A DNA stretch of 29,633 nucleotides from Candidatus Zhuqueibacterota bacterium (GTDB lineage Bacteria; Zhuqueibacterota; Zhuqueibacteria; Oceanimicrobiales; Oceanimicrobiaceae). The stretch lies in assembly GCA_011775825.1 (NCBI GenBank), contig JAABYK010000214.1, positions 1 to 29,633 on the forward strand, read 5' to 3'. The first letter of the stretch is position 1. The number at the start of each line of letters is the position of its first letter. Below the pieces are notes generated by a model, which ran no database searches, was not told where the DNA came from, and saw only the letters and a list, made by a program, of their open reading frames with translations. Shown piece after piece: positions 23,142 through 29,633 of the stretch. Both the position numbers and the translations under genes were made by a program.

Positions 23142-24078
23142 AACAACGATGTCTTCATAGTACTTAAAGATAAGAACGGTTCTGTTATCGATGATGTGGA
23201 ACTGAGTGACGATTTACAAGGTGATGACGACGGCGCCCCGGATGGCAGAGCCGCGCCCGGTATCTAACCTCGCTGCCGGTCGTTCCGTATGATAATAGCC
23301 TGTCGACTTTATTCCCCACAGCCACGGGTGCTTTCTCCTGGGACTTCGATAGCCAAAGCTATGTCTCGGCCACAGCATTGGAGGCCGAACGCGCCGATTG
23401 GATATTGTACCTGACCACGGCCACGGAGGAAGTCTGCGGTGAACCTGTCGAAACGTACTCTAAGAGTTACACTGAACAAGGCTGGGACATGATCGACTCG
23501 GTGACCGACACCAACCCACTGGAGGATGATCCGGACAATAGCGTCATTCGCATGTTCGTCTGGAATCCGACTTCACAGAGTTATGAAGGAATCGATCCTT
23601 TTGAAGTGGTGCCGAGACAAGGCTAGTGGATCCTGGTTTTGAATGTACCGTCCACCGTCACCGTGGGTGGTAGTGCAAGTCCAACCAGTTTAGCCAGGCC
23701 TGGTTCCAACTCGGAGCTTGCCGCATTTTATGAGAAATTGGCCATCTTCCATCCGGACCGCCGATTAAGAGGGCAAATCAAGTCAGTGAATCCATTCCGA
23801 AAAGATACGAGCTTTTTCAAAACTACCCCAATCCCTTCAATCTCGAAACCGTGATTGAGTACCAATTGCCAGAGGCTTTGCAAGGTTACCTTGGAGATTT
23901 ACTCCATCCTGGGACAAAAGGTGCAGAACTTCGAAGATGCAGAAAAATCAGCCGGATATTATCGAATCAGGTGGGATAGTACCAACGATGCCGGACAAGG
24001 CTCAGTTCCGCCGTGGATCTGTACCGAATTCAGGCTGGAGAGTTTGAACGTACGCGTAAGGTCATTCTGTTAAAATAG
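23142..24078 (+). pseudogene. Decayed secreted protein of the cassette/sorting-domain family
   Basis: Readable fragments follow the protein at 24217 closely. NNDVFIVLKDKNGSVIDDVE (lamin-tail end) is at 23142. A deletion of about 60 codons and a frame change follow, then YLTSLPVVPYDNSLSTLFP at 23262 opens the Cys-containing module through CGEPVETYS and YTEQGWDMI. An in-frame TAG at 23624 replaces the Tyr of GYWILVL (GGCTAGTGG against GGTTACTGG). The sorting domain (FQNYPNPFNLETVIEYQLPEA, then VTLEIYSILGQKV) has at least two further frame changes and still ends in RKVILLK and its own stop at 24078. No start or signal peptide is left. At least four independent lesions make it a true pseudogene. 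Confidence 0.88.
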
Positions 24079-24216
24079 TGTCATAAATCCCTTTTCTGGA
24101 ATGTAAAAATTTTTAAATTAGAGGTCGAAATTAGAGCATGAGGAAGTTGAAATGCGATAGATAGATGATAACCGACCGTGCGTTTTCAATAAGATTGATC
24201 AATCGGAGAAAATGAA

Positions 24217-27204
24217 ATGATCCACGCTAATTCCCGGAAACATCGTAATGCATTTTTGTCCTTCTACCCCATTCTCTGGTTGTTGACTCTCTCCCACCCC
24301 GAGGCTCACTCGCAATCCCTGAGCTTTACGGAAGTGACGGCTTCGGCAGGCATCTCGGTGGAATCACTTGGAACACACGGCGGCGCCGTTGCTGATTTTG
24401 ACAATGACGGCGATCCGGATATTTATGTCTGCAGTCAGGAGGACTTCAAATTAAATAACAACGATTATAAGGGCAACTACTTCTTTCGCAATGATGGCGA
24501 CGGCACTTTCACTCGAATCGATGACGATACGGACTTACAGGATATTCCTTCGTATGCACATGCAGCCATATTCTTCGACATGGATCACGATGGCGATTTC
24601 GATCTGGCTGTCGGCCACGGCCTGGATGGTTTGTCCCGCCGCGGACTTTGGCGAAATGACGGCAACGAGGTGTTTGTGCGAGTGGACGACGTCGCGGGGT
24701 TTGAAAATACCGACGATATCGGCACACGCAGTATTGTTGCAGGCGACATGAATGGCGATGGCTGGATCGACATTCACTTTGCCAGTTTCGATGGATTTGA
24801 TACGGAATACTATTGGGGAGATGGCACCGGAGATTTTACACGCCAGACTGGATTGAATGACAACGACCGATCTATACAAGGCTCAACCATGGCGGACCTG
24901 GACCTCGATGGCGATTTGGATGTGCTGTTTGGCAATTTTGAGTCACAAGATGGTGTCGGCTATTACAAAAACGATGGCACCGGCACGTTTACGAGAGTGC
25001 TCGATACCGGGCTTCCGGACACCGGTTCAGGAACCGCGGTCAATCTTGCGGATATCGATAGAGATGGAGATTTAGACGTGTTAGTTTGTGGCGAATCCGG
25101 AGGTGTCACCAATCTTTATCGCAATACCAATGATTCTTTTACCATCATTCAGGATTTTCCCGCTGCTTCTGTCTGTGTCAAAAGCTGCGGCCGGAATAAC
25201 GGAGCCTTCGGGGATTATGACAACGACGGCGATCTGGACCTGTTTTTGCCATTTTCCTCCACTAAGATCTGGTTAAATGACGGGATCGGAAGCTTTACAG
25301 CGATGGACGATTCCGATAGTGGCGTGAGGTATCAGGTGCGGGATGCGCGATTTCCCATGCTCCTCGATTACGACTCCGATGGCGACCTGGATTTGTTCTT
25401 AGCCCAGCATGATGGCTCGGCGAAATTGTTCCGTAACAATATTAATAGCAATGCTTCCGTGAGAATTGCTTTAGTCGGACCGAAAGGCGACAAGGGTGGA
25501 TTTGGCACAAAGGTCTGGGTTTATGAGGCAGACCACCTTGGTGAACCAGGCCACCTTCTCTCCTATCAGGAAGCCATGGTCTCGGCCGGATACTGCATTC
25601 AGCACGAACCCAAGCTGCATTTTGGACTCGGGGATCGGACTGCTGTGGATGTATATGCTGAATTTATGAATGGCAAGGTCATGGCGTTAACCGGGTTGTC
25701 GCCAGGGCAGATCATTACCATTGATGGATCGACAAGTCAACTTGCTCCTGCCATTGTTATCAACGAAATCGTGACTGATCCCCAGCAAGACTGGAACGAC
25801 TCCGAGGCCGGCAACGACACCCCGTTCGATAATGTCCCCGGCAGCGGAACCGGTACAGACACCGACGAGTGGCTGGAACTTTACAATGCTGATTCGGAGG
25901 CTGTGAACCTTGAACAAGGAGATGGCTGGACACTGGAACTCCTCGATACCACCCCCGAAATCCTGAATTTCGCCAATCCGGGAAACACGGAATTCGTGTT
26001 CAGCAACGGCGGTGATTTGAGTCATTTCCAACCCGGAGAATATCTGGTCATCGGCAATCCGCCCGGAGAGATCAACAACGACATTTTCATTGTCTTCAAA
26101 AATGAACTTGGCGCCATCGTCGATGATGTGGAAATCGGGGACGACCCCGAAGAGGACGGCAAGGGTGATGGCGCTGCCGATGGCAGGCCAGCAGGCGGCA
26201 ATGCCACTGGTCTTGCTGACGAAGCCATCGCGCGCCATCCAAATGCTCCCGACAGCGACAATGACGTCGCTGACTTCGTCCAGCAGGCTGCTACGATTGG
26301 TGCACTCAACACTTCCCAGGCGTGTGTCACTTACGTATTTGATATCGAGGGCGGAACCTGGTATCTTATATCGTTGCCGGTGGTACCGGATGACAACCGC
26401 TTGTCGACTCTGTTTCCAACAGCGACCGGGGCTTTCTCCTGGGATTTTGACAGCCAGAGCTACATATCTGCTACCACACTCCAGCCTGAACGCGCCTATT
26501 GGCTACTGTACCTAACAACGGCCACCGAGGAAGTTTGTGGCGAACCCGTGGAGTCGTATTCCAACGATTATAATGAACAAGGCTGGGACATGATCGGTTC
26601 GGTGATTGACACCAGTTCAGTGGTGGACGCTCCGGACAACAGCATCGTTTCAATGTTCAGTTGGAATTCAATCTCGCGAACCTACGAGGCGATCAATCCT
26701 TTAGAAACAACGCCCACGCAAGGTTACTGGATCCTGGTTTTGGGTACGCCAAGCACGGTCACAGTGGGCGGCGGTGCAAGTCCATCGAATCTAACCAAGC
26801 TTGCTGCTGATGCCGACCTCGTCGCATTCTATAAGGAATTTGGCCAATTTCCACCGAGTCCACCATTTAACATAGAAGGTAAAACCACCGAATCCCTTCC
26901 GGAAAACTACCGTCTCTTCCAAAACTATCCCAACCCTTTCAATCCCGAAACCGTCATAGAATATCAGTTGCCGCACGACGGTAAAGTGACTTTGGAAATC
27001 TTTTCCATCTTGGGTCAAAAAGTGCGAACATTGGTCGATGAGAATAAATCCGCGGGATATTATCGCCTCATATGGGATGGCACCAACGATGCCGGACAAA
27101 GATTGGCATCCGGTGTGTATCTGTATCGAATTCAAGTCGGACACCCTTCGACGGGAGCAGGACCGCGTTTTGTGCAAACGCGTAAATTCCTAAAGTTGAA
27201 ATAG
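24217..27204 (+). CDS. Secreted FG-GAP/ASPIC-UnbV/lamin-tail protein with C-terminal sorting domain
   Basis: 995 residues from ATG 24217 with GGAG upstream. The signal peptide is followed by seven FG-GAP/VCBS-type calcium loops of the form DxDxDGDxD (beginning about residues 60, 121, 177, 228, 279, 333, 384), an integrin-alpha-like propeller. ASPIC/UnbV domain 415-503 (GFGTKVWVYEA, HFGLGDRTAVDVYAEF). Lamin-tail domain about 511-645 (IVINEIVTDP, DEWLELYNAD). Module 702-855 (YLISLPVVPDDN, CGEPVESY, EQGWDMIGS, GYWILVL) is shared with the neighbours. The sorting domain 893-995 (FQNYPNPFNPE, LGQKVRTLVDE, GVYLYRIQ, RKFLKLK) resembles type A/FlgD-Ig-like C-terminal domains used for export to the cell surface. 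Probably an exposed carbohydrate- or protein-binding structure. Confidence 0.95.
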   Translation: MIHANSRKHRNAFLSFYPILWLLTLSHPEAHSQSLSFTEVTASAGISVESLGTHGGAVADFDNDGDPDIYVCSQEDFKLNNNDYKGNYFFRNDGDGTFTRIDDDTDLQDIPSYAHAAIFFDMDHDGDFDLAVGHGLDGLSRRGLWRNDGNEVFVRVDDVAGFENTDDIGTRSIVAGDMNGDGWIDIHFASFDGFDTEYYWGDGTGDFTRQTGLNDNDRSIQGSTMADLDLDGDLDVLFGNFESQDGVGYYKNDGTGTFTRVLDTGLPDTGSGTAVNLADIDRDGDLDVLVCGESGGVTNLYRNTNDSFTIIQDFPAASVCVKSCGRNNGAFGDYDNDGDLDLFLPFSSTKIWLNDGIGSFTAMDDSDSGVRYQVRDARFPMLLDYDSDGDLDLFLAQHDGSAKLFRNNINSNASVRIALVGPKGDKGGFGTKVWVYEADHLGEPGHLLSYQEAMVSAGYCIQHEPKLHFGLGDRTAVDVYAEFMNGKVMALTGLSPGQIITIDGSTSQLAPAIVINEIVTDPQQDWNDSEAGNDTPFDNVPGSGTGTDTDEWLELYNADSEAVNLEQGDGWTLELLDTTPEILNFANPGNTEFVFSNGGDLSHFQPGEYLVIGNPPGEINNDIFIVFKNELGAIVDDVEIGDDPEEDGKGDGAADGRPAGGNATGLADEAIARHPNAPDSDNDVADFVQQAATIGALNTSQACVTYVFDIEGGTWYLISLPVVPDDNRLSTLFPTATGAFSWDFDSQSYISATTLQPERAYWLLYLTTATEEVCGEPVESYSNDYNEQGWDMIGSVIDTSSVVDAPDNSIVSMFSWNSISRTYEAINPLETTPTQGYWILVLGTPSTVTVGGGASPSNLTKLAADADLVAFYKEFGQFPPSPPFNIEGKTTESLPENYRLFQNYPNPFNPETVIEYQLPHDGKVTLEIFSILGQKVRTLVDENKSAGYYRLIWDGTNDAGQRLASGVYLYRIQVGHPSTGAGPRFVQTRKFLKLK

Positions 27205-27466
27205 GTTAACATTTTTTCACGTAAGTTTTCTGCGTTTACGCCAAACGGGTGTACATTTTGAGTCAAAGAGTGCGTGTTTGCCCGTATCATCGAAGTGTAT
27301 GCTCCGCATCTTGTGAACGTCATCAAACAAGCTTAAGACCTCCAAGCGCTTCCCATCTCGCACTCAAGGTTCGCTATGATGCGAAGATTTAAGTTTTGAT
27401 TATTATGTCTTCTTGAACAAAAGGTTGTCAGAAATCATCGATGTCCGTATTGGTAGGGGAAAACGT

Positions 27467-29542
27467 ATGCTTAATCATCCCCAATTGAATGACGTTACCA
27501 CAGAACGGGGAAACCGCACCCGTCATGTCTATTTGATTGTCGCTTTCAACCTCATCTTATCGTTTGCGCTGAACGCCCAAACCCTTACCCTCGTTCGCCA
27601 TTTCGACACCTGGGACGACGGCATCATCAAAAGCACCGATGCAGCCGGAATTGGGTATCATGCGTCGTCCGGGCACCTGTATATCGCCGATTCCGAAATC
27701 AATGAAATTTCAAGCATTTTTGATGGCGATAACATATTCGAAGTCTCCCTTGCAGGAGACGAGGTTTTCCGGGAAATTACCAGCAACAACGACGAACCGA
27801 CCGGCATTACTTTTAACGAATTTGACGAATTTTTCTACGTAACCAATGACGATACTAAGACCATCACCCGATATGATTTCGATCTCGATACGCCGTTACT
27901 TAGTGTCGATCCGAGAGACGCCGTTTCCGGCGCCAGCGACCCGGAGGGGGTCACTTCCGATCCGTCCACCGGTTTTATTTACCTCGCCAACGGTAAAGGC
28001 AGCATCGGCGCTCATGTCCTGGTTTATAACTCCGACTTGTCGTTTCAATACAGTTTTTCGGCCGCCGATCGGGTTAGCGACGGCGAAGGCATTGCGTTCA
28101 ATTGGCAAAACAATCATATCTACATTGTCTCCGGTCCGGATATGAAAATATTCGAATACACCAGCACCGGCACCTTTGTTAACGACTACGACATCAGCGA
28201 CTTTTCTCCGACTCCGGAGGCGCCGCAAGGGCTCACGTTCGCGCCCACCTCCGATCCCAACGATGATCCCAACAACCTCGCCATTTACATCGCCGACGGC
28301 ATGCGCGACAACCACGCTGATGGTCGGGTTTACGAAGCCGTCTTCACCGGAACGGAACCGGCTATTGCCGTTACGCCCAGCTCGTTTGATTTTGGCGACG
28401 TGGAAATAAACACAAACCTGTCACAGACATTTGAAGTCTCCAACGGCGGTTCGGCCGACTTGAATGTGACCGCAACCAGCCTGACCGGGTCTGACGCGGC
28501 AGAGTTTGCTATCGTCAGCGGCGGTGGCGCGTTTACTCTGGCGCCTGGAGAAACGCATGATATCGGGGTCAGCTTCGAGCCGGTTTCCGCCGGCGCTAAG
28601 AGCGCTACCTTGCAAATCGACAGCAACGACCCCGATGACGATCCGTTTAATGTAGACTTAACAGGTACTGGCACCGAACCAGCCTTGGCTTGCGTGACTT
28701 ACGACTTCCCGATTGCAGGCGGCGCCTGGTACCTGATTTCGCTGCCGGTTATCCCGGATGACAACTCGGTGGACGCACTGTTTCCCAATGCCGCCGCAAT
28801 CTTTACCTGGGATTTTGAAACTCAGGCGTACTCACCGGTCTCCACGTTGGAACCCGGGAAAGCTTACTGGCTGTTGATGCTGGAAGATGACACCGTTAAG
28901 ATTTGCGGGGAGCCGTTTGAATCTTATACAAATAACTACGCCGAGCAAGGTTGGGATATGGTCGGCTCGACGACTGATCCAAACTCATTAGTAGACGATC
29001 CGTCTGGCAGCGTGGCATCGATGTTTAGTTGGGATCCCGCTGCCGGAAGCTATACCTCGGTCAATCCGTTCACGGTCAATCCGCCTTCAGGTTACTGGAT
29101 CCTGGTATTGGACGCGCCAAGCTCCATCAACGTTGGCGAGACAGGCGGTATGGTCGCCGGGAAGGCTAACGCCGTTGCAAGCTCATATCAAGGTACGTTT
29201 GGCAAATTGCCTCCGGGCCCACCCACGTTTGAACCCGAAGCAAGTCCAACAGCCTCCATTCCGGAGGGTTATGATTTAGCTCAAAACTATCCCAATCCAT
29301 TCAATCCTGAAACGGTCATCGAATTCAGGCTGCCGGAGGCCAGCAAGGTGACTTTGAAGATCTATACCGTCCTCGGCCAAGAAGTTCGCACCCTGGTCGA
29401 CGACGAAAGAGCCTCCGGCATTTATCGTATCCGGTGGGATGGCACGGACGACTTTGGCCAGGGACTGGCTTCAGGGGTCTATCTTTATCGCATCCAGGCT
29501 GGCCAATTTGTGCAAAGCCGGCGGCTCACCTTGGTAAAATAA
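27467..29542 (+). CDS. Secreted beta-propeller plus ASH-domain protein with shared module and C-terminal sorting domain
   Basis: 691 residues from ATG 27467 (AGGGGAAA upstream; the frame is open from TTG 27413). Signal peptide VYLIVAFNLILSFALNAQ. Residues 40-294 contain beta-propeller blades (GIGYHASSGHLYIADSE, PTGITFNEFDEFFYVTNDD, DPEGVTSDPSTGFIYLANG, GEGIAFNWQNNHIYIV) of SdiA-regulated/NHL-like type. Residues 298-403 are a choice-of-anchor D/ASH domain (VTPSSFDFGDVEIN, SVGFEP-like GVSFEPVSAG). Residues about 408-560 repeat the neighbour's Cys module (WYLISLPVIPDDN, CGEPFESY, EQGWDMVGS, GYWILVLDAP). The sorting domain about 600-691 has AQNYPNPFNPET, LGQEVRTLVDD, GVYLYRIQAG. It is a separate transcription unit from the 24217 gene. 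Likely surface-exposed; the ligand is unknown. Confidence 0.95.
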   Translation: MLNHPQLNDVTTERGNRTRHVYLIVAFNLILSFALNAQTLTLVRHFDTWDDGIIKSTDAAGIGYHASSGHLYIADSEINEISSIFDGDNIFEVSLAGDEVFREITSNNDEPTGITFNEFDEFFYVTNDDTKTITRYDFDLDTPLLSVDPRDAVSGASDPEGVTSDPSTGFIYLANGKGSIGAHVLVYNSDLSFQYSFSAADRVSDGEGIAFNWQNNHIYIVSGPDMKIFEYTSTGTFVNDYDISDFSPTPEAPQGLTFAPTSDPNDDPNNLAIYIADGMRDNHADGRVYEAVFTGTEPAIAVTPSSFDFGDVEINTNLSQTFEVSNGGSADLNVTATSLTGSDAAEFAIVSGGGAFTLAPGETHDIGVSFEPVSAGAKSATLQIDSNDPDDDPFNVDLTGTGTEPALACVTYDFPIAGGAWYLISLPVIPDDNSVDALFPNAAAIFTWDFETQAYSPVSTLEPGKAYWLLMLEDDTVKICGEPFESYTNNYAEQGWDMVGSTTDPNSLVDDPSGSVASMFSWDPAAGSYTSVNPFTVNPPSGYWILVLDAPSSINVGETGGMVAGKANAVASSYQGTFGKLPPGPPTFEPEASPTASIPEGYDLAQNYPNPFNPETVIEFRLPEASKVTLKIYTVLGQEVRTLVDDERASGIYRIRWDGTDDFGQGLASGVYLYRIQAGQFVQSRRLTLVK

Positions 29543-29633
29543 GACTCAAGGGTTGAATGATATTTTTATTTCATTATCTTAAGATTGACCTCCGAAAAGC
29601 CGAGGCTCTAAGTCTGAGTTAGATTAGCACCTT

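Noticed and set aside
24193..24204. Palindrome GATTGATCAATC just before the ribosome-binding site of the 24217 gene
   Set aside because: A single 12-bp AT-rich palindrome without a second site or known regulator is not enough to call an operator.
25687..26238. 183-residue open frame on the minus strand
   Set aside because: It is a shadow of the lamin-tail region of the 24217 gene; no start signals or motifs.

Overview
This window reads as a chromosomal segment of an uncultured-type bacterium of the FCB / Calditrichaeota-KSB1 kind. The evidence is a 'YPNPFNP' FlgD-Ig-like/type A C-terminal sorting domain on the large secreted proteins, degenerate-receiver plus PATAN (DUF4388) signalling proteins, moderate GC, and intergenic spaces littered with short inverted repeats. 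The phylum is an inference from protein style; no rRNA is present. No CRISPR array, complete insertion sequence or prophage is visible.

Left arm (1-6780, all minus strand): an N-terminally deleted sigma-54 activator (104-724), an intact tag (3-methyladenine DNA glycosylase I), an rlmI-type rRNA methyltransferase broken by a one-base frameshift and a lost C-terminus, an intact nitroreductase with the iodotyrosine-deiodinase substrate triad, a RidA-family protein lacking the catalytic arginine, and a two-gene operon of an unusual lipoprotein (HEAT repeats fused to a cyclophilin) and a second predicted lipoprotein. This arm shows gene decay and repeat insertion.

Centre (7277-11052, plus strand): an NtrC-type response regulator is followed by a MITE-like element with transposon-style terminal repeats. 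Two tandem palindromes and a well-spaced -24/-12 (sigma-54) promoter come next, and drive a protein of unknown function with faint resemblance to sigma-70 region 2. A small TTG-start ORF with an anti-sigma-type HxxxCxxC motif follows, and the unit closes with a clear intrinsic terminator at 11009-11052. This could be a sigma-54-controlled sigma/anti-sigma cascade, and is the most interesting candidate regulatory system here.

Operon 11347-19729 (plus strand, a sigma-70 promoter at 11242-11270): two receiver-PATAN proteins whose phosphoacceptor Asp is Glu at the identical position, a free-standing degenerate GTPase (a related degenerate domain ends the first protein), then the reverse transsulfuration pair CBS and cystathionine gamma-lyase/synthase, a membrane-anchored MA-type metallopeptidase, and a fusion of Sua5/TsaC with a YwlE-like phosphatase that keeps a strong internal Shine-Dalgarno and ATG. 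Several stop/start overlaps suggest one coupled transcript that ties a phosphorylation-independent signalling module to sulfur amino acid metabolism.

Right arm: a tRNA-Val(UAC) on the minus strand, a repeat-rich gap, a secreted M1 aminopeptidase, a lone STAS protein, then three relatives sharing one C-terminal cassette (a roughly 150-residue Cys-containing module plus the sorting domain). One is a decayed pseudogene (23142-24078), one is an FG-GAP/ASPIC/lamin-tail protein (24217-27204), and one is a beta-propeller plus ASH-domain protein (27467-29542). The cassette appears to be reused on different secreted bodies.
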